Assembly: GCA_900544285.1 (NCBI GenBank)
Contig: UQUT01000001.1
Location: 1 to 64,000, forward strand
DNA from: an uncultured Eubacterium sp.
GTDB taxonomy: Bacteria; Bacillota; Clostridia; Oscillospirales; CAG-272
Length of the DNA: 64,000 nucleotides
Direction: 5' to 3'
The notes beneath the pieces are model-generated. The model did not search any database and was not told the origin of the DNA. It saw only the letters and a list, made by a program, of their open reading frames with translations. The position numbers and the translations under genes were made by a program. Shown here piece after piece: positions 39,536 to 48,426 of this stretch (position 1 is its first letter; every line of letters begins with the position of its first letter).

Positions 39536-40933
39536 ATGGAACAGTCACAAAAAACAATGGAAAAGCTCGTTGCGCTCTGCAAAAACAGAGGATTTGTATT
39601 CGCGGGCTCCGAAATTTACGGCGGACTTGCAAACACATGGGACTACGGTCCGCTCGGCGTTGAAATGAAAAATAACATCAAAAAGGCTTGGTGGAAGAAG
39701 TTCGTTCAGGAAAGCCCGTATAATGTCGGTCTTGATGCCGCAATTCTTATGAACCCGCAGACATGGGTTGCCTCCGGTCACCTAGGCGGCTTCTCGGATC
39801 CCCTCATGGACTGCCGCGAGTGTAAGGAACGTTTCCGTGCGGACAAGCTCATTGAAGATTATTGCGCAGAAACAGGCACAACGCTTTCAAAGCCCATCGA
39901 CGCTTTCACGCAGGCCGAAATGAAGGATTTTATTGAGGAGCACAACATTCCATGCCCCTCCTGCGGCAAGCACAACTTTACAGACATACGCCAGTTCAAC
40001 CTTATGTTCAAAACATTCCAAGGAGTTACCGAGGACGCTAAAAACACGGTTTATCTCCGCCCCGAAACGGCACAGGGTATATTCGTAAACTTCGTAAACG
40101 TTCAGCGTACAACACGTAAAAAACTCCCCTTCGGTATCGGACAGATAGGTAAGTCGTTCCGTAACGAAATTACTCCCGGAAACTTTATTTTCCGTGTCCG
40201 CGAATTTGAACAGATGGAGCTTGAGTTTTTCTGTCAGCCCGGAACGGATCTTGAGTGGTTCGCTTACTGGCGTTCATTCTGCAAAAACTGGCTTCTCTCT
40301 CTCGGCATGACGGAAGAGCATCTCCGCCTTCGCGATCACGACCCCGAGGAGCTCTGCTTCTATTCAAAAGCAACGACCGACTTTGAATTTCTCTTCCCGT
40401 TCGGTTGGGGCGAGCTTTGGGGTGTTGCAGACAGAACAGACTACGATCTTACTCAGCATCAGAACACATCCGGAAAGGACCTTACGTACTTTGATCCGGA
40501 CAAAAACGAAAGATACATTCCTTATGTTATCGAGCCGTCGCTCGGCGTTGAACGCTCGTTCCTCGCATTCCTTTGTGACGCTTATGATGAAGAAGAAATC
40601 GGCGAAGGCGACATCCGCACGGTTCTTCGCCTGCATCCGGCGCTTGCGCCCTTCAAGGCAGCTGTACTTCCTCTTTCAAAGAAGCTCAGCGATAAGGCTG
40701 TTGAAATCCACAATGAGCTCGCAAAATATTTCCCGACCGACTTTGATGAAACGGGATCGATCGGCAAGAGATACCGCAGAGAAGACGAAATCGGAACGCC
40801 GTTCTGCATAACATATGACTTTGACTCAGAAAATGACGGTTGCGTCACAGTCCGTGACAGAGACACCATGCAACAGGAGCGCATAAAGATTGCAGACCTC
40901 CGCGAATATATCGAAAAGAAACTCGAATTCTGA
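39536..40933 (+). CDS. glyS: Glycyl-tRNA synthetase (dimeric type)
   Basis: 465 residues, the class II homodimeric glycyl-tRNA synthetase. KNRGFVFAGSEIYGGLANTWDYGPLGVEMKNNI starts the core. Motif 2 is FRNEITPGNFIFRVREFEQMELEFF, and motif 3 is PYVIEPSLGVERSFLAFLCDAY, with an insertion holding CPSCGKHNF. A C-terminal anticodon-binding domain follows. No leader resembling a T-box was seen in the 20 bases to ruvX, so expression depends on the upstream promoter. A strong terminator follows. Confidence 0.96.
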   Translation: MEQSQKTMEKLVALCKNRGFVFAGSEIYGGLANTWDYGPLGVEMKNNIKKAWWKKFVQESPYNVGLDAAILMNPQTWVASGHLGGFSDPLMDCRECKERFRADKLIEDYCAETGTTLSKPIDAFTQAEMKDFIEEHNIPCPSCGKHNFTDIRQFNLMFKTFQGVTEDAKNTVYLRPETAQGIFVNFVNVQRTTRKKLPFGIGQIGKSFRNEITPGNFIFRVREFEQMELEFFCQPGTDLEWFAYWRSFCKNWLLSLGMTEEHLRLRDHDPEELCFYSKATTDFEFLFPFGWGELWGVADRTDYDLTQHQNTSGKDLTYFDPDKNERYIPYVIEPSLGVERSFLAFLCDAYDEEEIGEGDIRTVLRLHPALAPFKAAVLPLSKKLSDKAVEIHNELAKYFPTDFDETGSIGKRYRREDEIGTPFCITYDFDSENDGCVTVRDRDTMQQERIKIADLREYIEKKLEF

Positions 40934-40940
40934 TTTTGGT

Positions 40941-40976
40941 AAAGCCGCAAAGCACAGTTGTGCTTTGCGGCTTTTG
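40941..40976 (+). terminator. Terminator after glyS
   Basis: AAAGCCGCAAAGCAC pairs perfectly with GTGCTTTGCGGCTTT across AGTT. Confidence 0.9.
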
Positions 40977-41007
40977 ATTTTGCAACTTATTTATCCTTAT
41001 TTTGCAG

Positions 41008-41036
41008 TTGATTTTTGATCGATTTTGTGGTATACT
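41008..41036 (+). promoter_or_regulatory. Promoter of the LysR gene
   Basis: TTGATT (41008-41013), 17 bases, TATACT (41031-41036). TTTTGATCGATTTTG around 41015 is a partial palindrome that might be an autoregulatory site. Confidence 0.7.
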
Positions 41037-41063
41037 GATAAAAATCGAACTTCGGAGGCATGC

Positions 41064-41990
41064 ATGAACCTTTTGCACATGAAATACGCCGTTGAAATAG
41101 CGGAAACAAACTCCATAAACAAAGCGGCAGACAAGCTCTACGTAGGTCAATCGGCGTTGAGCCGTGCTATAAAAGAGCTTGAAGCGTCAATCGGAGTCAC
41201 GCTTTTCGAGCGCAGTGCAAAAGGAATGTTTCTCACTCCGGACGGAGAGATTTTCATACGTTATGCAAAAAACATTCTGAAACAGGTTGACGAGGTTGAA
41301 GAAATGTTCAGTCACGGAAGCGTGAGCAAAAGGCACTTTTCCGTTTCCGTTCCGAGGTCGAGTTATATTTCGGATGCATTTTCCGAGTTTTCAAAGCTGA
41401 TCGGCAAGGATGCAGAGATCGAAATATACTATAAGGAAACAAACGCTCTGCGCACAGTCAGAAACGTTCTTCAGGACGAGTATAAGCTCGGAATAATACG
41501 TTATGCCGAGAATTATGACAGATATTATAAATCGATGATGGACGAAAAAGGGATTGACTATGAGCTTATAACAGAGTTTTCTCCGGTACTCATAATGAAT
41601 GAAAAAAGTCCTCTCGCGGAAAAAGAAAATATAACCTCAGGCGACCTCAAAGGCTATTTTGAAGTATCACACCCGGATCCGTATGTTCCCTCGCTCCCGA
41701 CAAGCGAAGTAAAAAAGGAAGAACTTCCGGAGAATTCTCTGCGCAGAATATTTGTTTTTGAACGGGCAAGCCTGCTTGAACTTCTTTCGGAGAATGAAGA
41801 AACGTTTACCGTCGGTTCCCCCGTCCCCGAAAAGACCCTTCGCAGATACGGGCTTGTCGCAAGGAAATGTGTTGACAGCGACAGAAAATACAAAGATGTG
41901 CTGATTCATCGTAAAGACTATATTCATTCCGAGCTTGACGACCTGTTCATCGAATGCGTTATAGCGTCAAAACGCAAAATAATGGGGTAA
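41064..41990 (+). CDS. LysR-family transcriptional regulator
   Basis: 308 residues from the ATG at 41064 (CGGAGG upstream). The N-terminal winged helix reads MKYAVEIAETNSINKAADKLYVGQSALSRAIKELEASIGVTLFER, followed by the linker helix and a substrate-binding-type effector domain. The gene stands alone between a terminator and its own promoter, with no divergent target gene, so neither target nor inducer can be named. Confidence 0.9.
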   Translation: MNLLHMKYAVEIAETNSINKAADKLYVGQSALSRAIKELEASIGVTLFERSAKGMFLTPDGEIFIRYAKNILKQVDEVEEMFSHGSVSKRHFSVSVPRSSYISDAFSEFSKLIGKDAEIEIYYKETNALRTVRNVLQDEYKLGIIRYAENYDRYYKSMMDEKGIDYELITEFSPVLIMNEKSPLAEKENITSGDLKGYFEVSHPDPYVPSLPTSEVKKEELPENSLRRIFVFERASLLELLSENEETFTVGSPVPEKTLRRYGLVARKCVDSDRKYKDVLIHRKDYIHSELDDLFIECVIASKRKIMG

Positions 41991-41995
41991 TTTTC

Positions 41996-42027
41996 GCGCG
42001 CTTGCATTTTTTGCAGGCGCGTTTTTC
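41996..42027 (+). terminator. Terminator after the LysR gene
   Basis: CGCGC and TGCA segments pair with TGCA and GCGCG across a T-rich loop, followed by five T residues. Confidence 0.75.
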
Positions 42028-42080
42028 AATTTCGCTCGCGGCATATCGATAAACGCAACACCGATATGAGAAAGCGGCAA

Positions 42081-42109
42081 TTCACAAATGCAAATTATTT
42101 TGATAAAAT
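42081..42109 (+). promoter_or_regulatory. Promoter of the rex-hydrogenase operon
   Basis: TTCACA (42081-42086), 17 bases, TAAAAT (42104-42109). The TTCACAAATG at the -35 region resembles half a Rex site (TTGTGAA...TTCACAA), but the other half is not evident. Confidence 0.6.
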
Positions 42110-42154
42110 TGAATAAAAGAATGGACGACTGCTGTCCTTATGGGAGGTGTAGCC

Positions 42155-42769
42155 TTGAGAGAGGCAGATGTATCGCGTGCGACACTCGGAAGAATACCTA
42201 CATATCTTAAATATCTGAAATCGTTGCCGCCGCACAGAAAAAACATATCAGCGACCGCAATTTCCAAAGATTTGGGACTTGGCGAAGTTCAGGTGAGAAA
42301 GGATCTCGGCACTCTTTGCGGCTCCGGAAAGCCTAAAATAGGATATCTCACAGAGGAGCTTATTTCGAGCCTTGAAAGATTTCTCTGCTCCAAAAACGGA
42401 GGAACCGTTATAATCGGCGCGGGAAAGCTTGGCAGAGCCCTGCTTGACTACGGAGTCTTTTCCGATTACGGACTTGACATAATGGCGGCTTTCGATATAA
42501 AAGTCACCGAAGAGGAAAAATCCGCAAGCGGAAAAAGAATATTGCCGGTGCACGATTTTCCCGATTTCTGCAAAAATCATGACGTTAAGATCGGAATAAT
42601 CGCCGTGCCGCCGGAATCGGCACAGGAGGTCTGCAATCTTCTTTACGAGAATGGCGTGAAAGCAATGTGGTGCTTTGCTCCGTGCCAGCTTTATAAGCCC
42701 GCGGACGCTATAATTCAATATGAAAACATGGCGCTTTCGCTCGCACATCTGAAAATGCAGATAAAATAG
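42155..42769 (+). CDS. rex: Redox-sensing repressor Rex
   Basis: 204 residues from the TTG at 42155, chosen because GGGAGGTG stands 7 bases before it; the ATG at 42140 has no ribosome site. Rex senses the NADH/NAD+ ratio and represses fermentation and hydrogenase genes when NAD+ is high. An N-terminal winged helix (TLGRIPTYLKYLKSLP; LGLGEVQVRKDLGTLCGSGKPKIGY) precedes the Rossmann domain with IIGAGKLGRALLDY and AFDI, then a C-terminal swapped helix. It heads a run of hydrogenase-related genes, which fits local control by NADH. Confidence 0.94.
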   Translation: MREADVSRATLGRIPTYLKYLKSLPPHRKNISATAISKDLGLGEVQVRKDLGTLCGSGKPKIGYLTEELISSLERFLCSKNGGTVIIGAGKLGRALLDYGVFSDYGLDIMAAFDIKVTEEEKSASGKRILPVHDFPDFCKNHDVKIGIIAVPPESAQEVCNLLYENGVKAMWCFAPCQLYKPADAIIQYENMALSLAHLKMQIK

Positions 42770-42799
42770 CAAAAACAATCAAAAAAGAAGGAAAATTTA

Positions 42800-43546
42800 A
42801 TGAGTTTTGATAAAATTATTGCCGTCAGAACGGACAAAACGGTTTACCGTGACGGCGACAGGTGCCTTAAAGTATTCGGCGAGGAATATTCAAAAGCCGA
42901 TGTTCTTGTTGAGGCGCTCAATCAGGCAAGAGCCGAAGAAGCCGGACTCAGCGTACCGAAGCTTCTTGGGGTAACGGTCACAGACGGAAAGTGGACAATA
43001 ATTTCCGAATATATCAAAGGAAAAACGCTTGAACGTATTGCGCTCGAAAATCCCGAAAAGAAGGAAGAGTGCATCGCGAAGCTCGTCGACGTTCAGCTTG
43101 AAATGCAGTCGAAGAGCTGTCCGAAGCTCCGCAAGCTGCGCGACAGACTGATTGAAAAAATAAATGCTGCCGACATTCCGGCAACTGTCAGGTACAGCAT
43201 TATCGCCCGTCTTGCCGAACTGCCGACGCACAACAAAATCTGTCACGGCGGTTTTACCATGTCAAACGTTATCCTCGGTGACGACGGAAAAACGTATATT
43301 CTTGATTGGATTCACGCAACGCGCGGAAATGCTTCGGCAGACGCCGCGTTTACCTATTTCCGATTCGGTATGAGCGGCGCGTCCGATGATGCTGAAAGAT
43401 ATCTCGATCTTTTCTGCGAAAAAAGCGGAACGGAAAAACAATATGTACAGAAATGGATGCCGGTTATCGCTACGGTTCAGAGCGTAAACGGCAACGCAAG
43501 GGAGCGGGAATTTCTTCTTCCCTTTATAAACGAAATAAACAAGTAA
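42800..43546 (+). CDS. APH-fold phosphotransferase with altered catalytic loop
   Basis: 248 residues; GAAGG lies before the ATG. The fold is that of aminoglycoside/choline kinases: VYRDGDRCLKVF and a hinge IISEYIKGKTLERIA. The catalytic loop reads CHGGFTMSNV (H149-G150-G151) where active members have HGD-x4-N, and the metal site ILDW (D169) is kept. Loss of the catalytic base suggests a pseudokinase or a changed reaction. Similar genes stand between rex and hydrogenase genes in other clostridia as far as I recall. Its role in hydrogenase sensing is unknown. Confidence 0.75.
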   Translation: MSFDKIIAVRTDKTVYRDGDRCLKVFGEEYSKADVLVEALNQARAEEAGLSVPKLLGVTVTDGKWTIISEYIKGKTLERIALENPEKKEECIAKLVDVQLEMQSKSCPKLRKLRDRLIEKINAADIPATVRYSIIARLAELPTHNKICHGGFTMSNVILGDDGKTYILDWIHATRGNASADAAFTYFRFGMSGASDDAERYLDLFCEKSGTEKQYVQKWMPVIATVQSVNGNAREREFLLPFINEINK

Positions 43547-43575
43547 AAACATTAACATTTCAGGAGGAAAAACAA

Positions 43576-43815
43576 ATGAAAATCACAGTATGCATCGGCT
43601 CATCGTGCCACATCAAGGGCTCGCGACAGGTAGTTGAAAGACTTCAGGATCTCATCCGCGAGAACAAACTCGGAGACAAGGTTGAACTTGCGGGAACGTT
43701 CTGCATGGGTAAATGCCAGCAGGGCGTTTGCGTAACAGCGGACGGTGAATTCTTCTCCGTAAAGCCCGAAACGGTTGATGAATTCTTCAAGGAAACCGTT
43801 CTTGCAAGAGTCTGA
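43576..43815 (+). CDS. Thioredoxin-like [2Fe-2S] ferredoxin
   Basis: 79 residues from the ATG at 43576 (AGGAGG upstream). The NuoE/HndA-type fold has the four cluster cysteines in ICGSSC-like CIGSSCHIKGS and GTFCMGKCQQG. It probably carries electrons for the hydrogenase-like proteins encoded downstream. A paralogue follows two bases after the stop. Confidence 0.88.
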   Translation: MKITVCIGSSCHIKGSRQVVERLQDLIRENKLGDKVELAGTFCMGKCQQGVCVTADGEFFSVKPETVDEFFKETVLARV

Positions 43816-43817
43816 CC

Positions 43818-44081
43818 ATGATTGTTATCCAGATATGCGTCGGATCCTCCTGTCATTTGAAAGGCTCTGAAAGAGTCGTCGGGCTGTTTCAGGAGGCGAT
43901 CGCAGAACGTAAGCTCGGAAACGAGATCACTCTTGCCGGCAGTTTCTGTACGGGAAAATGCAACCGCGAGGGAGTAACGGTAACCGTTGACGATACGGTG
44001 TATACCGGTGTAACGCCCGAAAACTTCAAAACATTTTTTGATGACAAGGTTCTCAAGAAAATAAACGGAGAAAGGAACTGA
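43818..44081 (+). CDS. Second thioredoxin-like [2Fe-2S] ferredoxin
   Basis: 87 residues, related to the preceding protein: CVGSSCHLKGS and GSFCTGKCNREG supply four cysteines. Tandem duplicates of this small ferredoxin before an [FeFe]-hydrogenase-like gene suggest a dedicated two-step electron relay. ATG lies 2 bases after the previous stop, so it is translationally coupled. Confidence 0.88.
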   Translation: MIVIQICVGSSCHLKGSERVVGLFQEAIAERKLGNEITLAGSFCTGKCNREGVTVTVDDTVYTGVTPENFKTFFDDKVLKKINGERN

Positions 44082-44087
44082 AAACAC

Positions 44088-45764
44088 ATGGAGTGTCTGA
44101 CCCTCAAAAAATCAAACTGCAAAAACTGCTATAAATGCATCCGACATTGTCCTGTCAAATCAATTCGGTTTTCCGGAAATCAGGCATACATAATCGGCAA
44201 TGAGTGCATAATGTGCGGTCAGTGCTTTGTTGTCTGTCCACAGGATGCAAAACAGATAGTCGATGAGACGGAAAAGGTCAGAGTGCTTCTGCAGTCAGAT
44301 GCCCCTGTCATTGTCAGCCTCGCTCCGTCGTTCATTGCAAATTACGAGGGCGTTGGTATCGAATCGATGCGCAAAGCGCTCAAAAAGCTCGGATTTTTTG
44401 ATGCAGAGGAAACGGCTATCGGCGCGACTATCGTTAAAAACGAATATGAGAGCATGATAAACGAAGAAGACAGGGACATTATCATCACATCCTGCTGTCA
44501 CTCCGTAAACCTTCTTATTCAGAAATATTTCCCCGCAGAACTTCCATATCTTGCGGACGTTCTTTCGCCGATGCAGGCGCATTGCCGCGATATAAAGCGC
44601 CGCTATCCGGACGCAAAGACAGTTTTCATCGGACCTTGCGTTGCGAAAAAGGATGAAGCTCAGTATTATGAAGGCATTGTTGACGCTGTGCTCACGTTTG
44701 ACGAGCTCACCGCATGGCTTAAAGCCGAAAACATTGAGCTTGAAAGCGACGCATTTGAGAAGAACGAACACAGTCGCGCGCGCTTCTTCCCCACAACAGG
44801 CGGAATTCTGAAAACGTTTACAGAAGAAAATCCGAATTACACATACATGGCAATCGACGGTACGGAAAACTGCATGGCGGCTCTCAAAGACATAGAAAGC
44901 GGAAAAATTCACCGTTGCGTTATTGAAATGTCGGCATGTGTCGGTAGCTGTATAGGTGGTCCGGTAATGGAAAAGTTCCATCGCTCGCCGATAAAAGATT
45001 ATGCCGCTGTTGCAAGATTTGCCGGAGAAAAAGATTTTGAAGTCGAAAAGCCGGAGCGCATCGACATTCAGAAGACATTTACGGCGATTGTACGTAAAAT
45101 ACCGCACCCCTCCGAAGAGGAAATACGCGACGCATTGCGTCAGATGGGTAAAACAAAGCCGTCGGATGAGCTCAATTGCGGCTCCTGCGGCTATGATACC
45201 TGCCGTGAAAAGGCGATTGCAATCTGTCAGGGCAAGGCTGAGGTATCTATGTGCCTTCCCTACCTAAAGGATAAAGCGGAGAGCTTCTCCGATACGATCG
45301 TGCGTAATACGCCGAACGGGCTGATTGTTCTCAACGAAAAGCTTGAAGTCCAGCAGATAAACCGTGCGGCACTGAAAATACTTAACCTTCGCCTCGCCTC
45401 CGATATTCTCGGAGATCAGGTAGTGCGTGTAATGGAGCCCGGCGACTTTGTTTCCGTTCTCAGCAAGGGTGTGCCGATACATAACAAGCGTGTATATCTT
45501 GCCGAATATGAAAAATATGTTGAAGAAACAATTGTTTACGACACCGAATACCGCCTTCTCATATGCATTCTTCGTGATGTAACGGAGGAAGAAACACAGC
45601 GCGAGAAGAAGGAAAGCATCAGCCGTCAGACTGTTGAGATTGCCGATCGCGTCGTTGACAAACAGATGAGAATAGTTCAGGAAATAGCTTCCCTTCTCGG
45701 AGAAACCGCTGCGGAAACAAAGATTGCACTTTCAAAATTGAAGGAGTCTATCAGCGATGAATAA
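44088..45764 (+). CDS. Sensory-type [FeFe] hydrogenase with PAS domain
   Basis: 558 residues. Two [4Fe-4S] motifs (residues 9-60, CKNCYKCIRHCP and CIMCGQCFVVCP) come first. The H-cluster domain follows with L1 TSCCHSVN, L2 GPCVAKKDE and L3 EMSACVGSCIGGP. Next are a further Fe-S domain (CGSCGYDTCREKAIAICQGKAEVSMC) and a PAS domain (about 405-500, NGLIVLNEKLEVQQINRAA), then a helical end. This is the layout of group C (HydS/HfsB-type) hydrogenases thought to sense H2 and signal through the next gene. It overlaps the phosphatase gene by 8 bases, which supports a sensor-effector pair. Confidence 0.88.
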   Translation: MECLTLKKSNCKNCYKCIRHCPVKSIRFSGNQAYIIGNECIMCGQCFVVCPQDAKQIVDETEKVRVLLQSDAPVIVSLAPSFIANYEGVGIESMRKALKKLGFFDAEETAIGATIVKNEYESMINEEDRDIIITSCCHSVNLLIQKYFPAELPYLADVLSPMQAHCRDIKRRYPDAKTVFIGPCVAKKDEAQYYEGIVDAVLTFDELTAWLKAENIELESDAFEKNEHSRARFFPTTGGILKTFTEENPNYTYMAIDGTENCMAALKDIESGKIHRCVIEMSACVGSCIGGPVMEKFHRSPIKDYAAVARFAGEKDFEVEKPERIDIQKTFTAIVRKIPHPSEEEIRDALRQMGKTKPSDELNCGSCGYDTCREKAIAICQGKAEVSMCLPYLKDKAESFSDTIVRNTPNGLIVLNEKLEVQQINRAALKILNLRLASDILGDQVVRVMEPGDFVSVLSKGVPIHNKRVYLAEYEKYVEETIVYDTEYRLLICILRDVTEEETQREKKESISRQTVEIADRVVDKQMRIVQEIASLLGETAAETKIALSKLKESISDE

Positions 45765-46929
45765 TTTATGTGCCGATATCGGATGGAAAAGCATAAATCA
45801 CGAAGGCGAACAGCTCTGCGGCGACCACGTTGATATAATCGAACAGAACGAAAATTCAACCGTCATCGTTCTGGCGGACGGACTGGGGAGCGGCGTCAAG
45901 GCAAGTATTCTTTCAACGCTTACTTCAAAGATAATATCGACAATGATGGCGGAAGGGCTCCCGCTTGAAGAATGCGTTTCGACAATTGCGGCGACCCTGC
46001 CGATATGCTCCGTTCGCGGAGTTGCTTATTCTACCTTCACGATTATTCATATAATTGACAATTCCGTTGCCGAACTTATTCAATACGACAATCCGCATGT
46101 TATCCTGCTCCGCGACTGCTTGAACTATGACTACCCGAAAAGCGAGCTCAATATCGACGGAAAAAAGATATATAAGTCGACGATAAAGCTCCAGGAAAAC
46201 GATATTTTCATCGCCATGAGCGATGGCTGTACCCATGCCGGAATAGGACTTGCATTCAATTTCGGCTGGAAACGTGAAAACATTGCGGAATTCATGCAGA
46301 CGGTTGCAAGTGTCGGATATACTGCAAAAACGCTTTCAACAATGCTTGTTGACGAATGTAATAAGCAATATGGTTATCATCCCGGAGACGACACGACAGC
46401 CTGTGTTGTTCGCATACGTCGACGTGAGCCGATGAATATCCTCTTCGGGCCTCCGCGCAACCGTGACGACTGCGACAGGATGATGTCTCTGTTCTTCTCA
46501 AAGGAAGGAAAACACATTGTCTGCGGAGGGACAACATCATCCATTGCGGCAAAATATCTCGGAAAGCCGCTCAAAGCAAGTCTTTCATTTGAAAGAAGCG
46601 ACGTGCCTCCGACAGCCGAAATAGAAGGTGTTGACCTTGTAACCGAGGGAGTTATAACAATAAACAAAGTTATAGAATATGCAAAGGACGCGCTCGGCAA
46701 AAACGAGCTTTACGAGCAATGGAGTCTGCATCACGACGGCGCTTCGATGATATGCCGCCTGCTCTTTGAAGAAGCAACGGATATAAACTTTTTTGTCGGC
46801 AGAGCTGTAAACCCTGCGCACCAGAACCCCGACCTTCCGATTAACTTCAATATAAAAATGAACTTGGTAGAAGAGCTTTCGCTTTGTCTGAAGCAAATGG
46901 GTAAAAGAATAAAGGTAAGCTATTTCTAA
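45757..46929 (+). CDS. SpoIIE-type PP2C phosphatase
   Basis: 390 residues. The metal-binding motifs of PP2C/SpoIIE phosphatases are present (VLADGLGSGVKAS near the start; MSDGCTHAG; PGDDTTACVV). A C-terminal extension of about 150 residues (GPPRNRDDCDRMMSLFFSKEGKHIVCGGTTSSIAAKYLG) has no familiar family. Coupled to the sensory hydrogenase, it probably turns the H2 or redox signal into dephosphorylation of a target such as an anti-sigma antagonist; no such partner is encoded here. Confidence 0.88.
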   Translation: MNNLCADIGWKSINHEGEQLCGDHVDIIEQNENSTVIVLADGLGSGVKASILSTLTSKIISTMMAEGLPLEECVSTIAATLPICSVRGVAYSTFTIIHIIDNSVAELIQYDNPHVILLRDCLNYDYPKSELNIDGKKIYKSTIKLQENDIFIAMSDGCTHAGIGLAFNFGWKRENIAEFMQTVASVGYTAKTLSTMLVDECNKQYGYHPGDDTTACVVRIRRREPMNILFGPPRNRDDCDRMMSLFFSKEGKHIVCGGTTSSIAAKYLGKPLKASLSFERSDVPPTAEIEGVDLVTEGVITINKVIEYAKDALGKNELYEQWSLHHDGASMICRLLFEEATDINFFVGRAVNPAHQNPDLPINFNIKMNLVEELSLCLKQMGKRIKVSYF

Positions 46930-46944
46930 AAAGGAGAAGTACAG

Positions 46945-48369
46945 ATGAGAAAATTTGATACAAAGGTTCAGCACCTGAAATATAAGGTTCTCCGCGAAGT
47001 CGCAAGACTTGCGTGGAACGATGCCCTTCTTGACCACGTCCTTGATATTCCGAAAACAATAGTCCCCGGAAATACGCCGACAATGCGTTGCTGCGTATAT
47101 AAAGAGCGCGCTATCCTCGGAGAGCGCGTAAAGCTCGCGATGGGCGGCGATTACGAAAACCCGAACGTCATTGAGGTAATTGACATTGCGTGTGATGAAT
47201 GCCCGATGGGCGGTTATGAGGTCACAAACGCTTGCCGCGGTTGTCTTGCTCACCGTTGTGAGGATGTTTGTCGTTTCGGCGCAATTACGTTTGATGAAAA
47301 TCACGTTGCACACATAGATAAGTCAAAATGCAAGGAGTGCGGGTCATGCGCGAAGGTCTGCCCCTATACGGCAATCATCGGCAGAAGGCGTCCCTGCGAA
47401 AACGCCTGCAAGATAAAGGCAATCAGCATGAACGAAAATAAAGCCGCCGCGATAGATAACAGTAAATGTATTGCCTGCGGTGCGTGCGTTTACCAGTGTC
47501 CCTTCGGTGCGATTTCGGATAAGTCATACATTCTTGATGTCATTGACATAATCAAAAAGAGCGAAAACAATACAAAATATAAGGTATTTGCAGTTGTCGC
47601 TCCTGCGATTTCGAGTCAGTTTACGTATGCAAAGCTCGGTCAGGTTATCAGCGGACTCAAAGAGCTCGGCTTCCACACGGTGATTGAAGCGGCACTCGGT
47701 GCTGATATGGTTGCCGACGCAGAGTCGAAGGAACTTGTCGAAAAAGGCTTCCTTACCAGTTCCTGCTGCCCTGCATTTGTTTCGTACATTGAAAAGTCCT
47801 TCCCTGCAATGCTTCCGTTTGTATCGCATAATCTTTCGCCGATGGCAACCATCGCGAAATACATAAAAGAACACGAAGAGCCCTGCAAGGTCGTATTTAT
47901 CGGTCCCTGTACAGCGAAAAAGGCAGAGGTCAAGAAAGAATCCGTTAAGAAATATGTCGACGCAGCAATGACATTTGAAGAGCTTCAGGCGCTCTTTGAC
48001 AGTAAAGATCTCGATATAACGACACTTTCCGAAGATATTCTCGACAACGCTTCATATTTTGGAAGAATTTTTGCCCGCTCCGGAGGACTTTCGGACGCCG
48101 TTGCCGAGGCTATCAAGGAGCATGGCGATACGGACTTTGTTCTCAAGCCCTGCTCATGCGACGGCATAGAGGCTTGCAAGATCGCGCTTCTGAAAAAAAG
48201 CAAAAATCTTCTTGACGCAAACTTCATCGAAGGTATGGCGTGCATAGGCGGATGTATCGGCGGCGCGGGATGCCTCACTCACGGCGAGAAAAACAAGTCC
48301 GAGGTCGATAAATACGGAATGGAGGCTTATGAAAAAACAATAAGCGACGCAATTTCGGTTCTCAAATAA
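46945..48369 (+). CDS. [FeFe] hydrogenase, group B type
   Basis: 474 residues; AAGGAG precedes the ATG. An N-terminal region with CDECPMGGYEVTNACRGCLAHRCEDVC leads into several [4Fe-4S] motifs (CKECGSCAKVCP, CENACK, CIACGACVYQCP). The H-cluster domain has L1 TSSCCPAFV, L2 GPCTAKKAEVK and L3 EGMACIGGCIGGAGC. This ferredoxin-like arrangement matches monomeric group B hydrogenases of clostridia, which probably couple to ferredoxin. It is the last gene of the rex operon, before a perfect terminator. HydE/F/G maturases are not in this window. Confidence 0.9.
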   Translation: MRKFDTKVQHLKYKVLREVARLAWNDALLDHVLDIPKTIVPGNTPTMRCCVYKERAILGERVKLAMGGDYENPNVIEVIDIACDECPMGGYEVTNACRGCLAHRCEDVCRFGAITFDENHVAHIDKSKCKECGSCAKVCPYTAIIGRRRPCENACKIKAISMNENKAAAIDNSKCIACGACVYQCPFGAISDKSYILDVIDIIKKSENNTKYKVFAVVAPAISSQFTYAKLGQVISGLKELGFHTVIEAALGADMVADAESKELVEKGFLTSSCCPAFVSYIEKSFPAMLPFVSHNLSPMATIAKYIKEHEEPCKVVFIGPCTAKKAEVKKESVKKYVDAAMTFEELQALFDSKDLDITTLSEDILDNASYFGRIFARSGGLSDAVAEAIKEHGDTDFVLKPCSCDGIEACKIALLKKSKNLLDANFIEGMACIGGCIGGAGCLTHGEKNKSEVDKYGMEAYEKTISDAISVLK

Positions 48370-48383
48370 AAAGCGTAAAACAT

Positions 48384-48416
48384 AAAAAATCCACTGCAAT
48401 GCAGTGGATTTTTTAT
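48384..48416. terminator. Bidirectional terminator after the hydrogenase gene
   Basis: AAAAATCCACTGCA pairs with TGCAGTGGATTTTT; the hydrogenase operon and the esterase gene converge here. Confidence 0.9.
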
Positions 48417-48426
48417 TGTGTCAATC

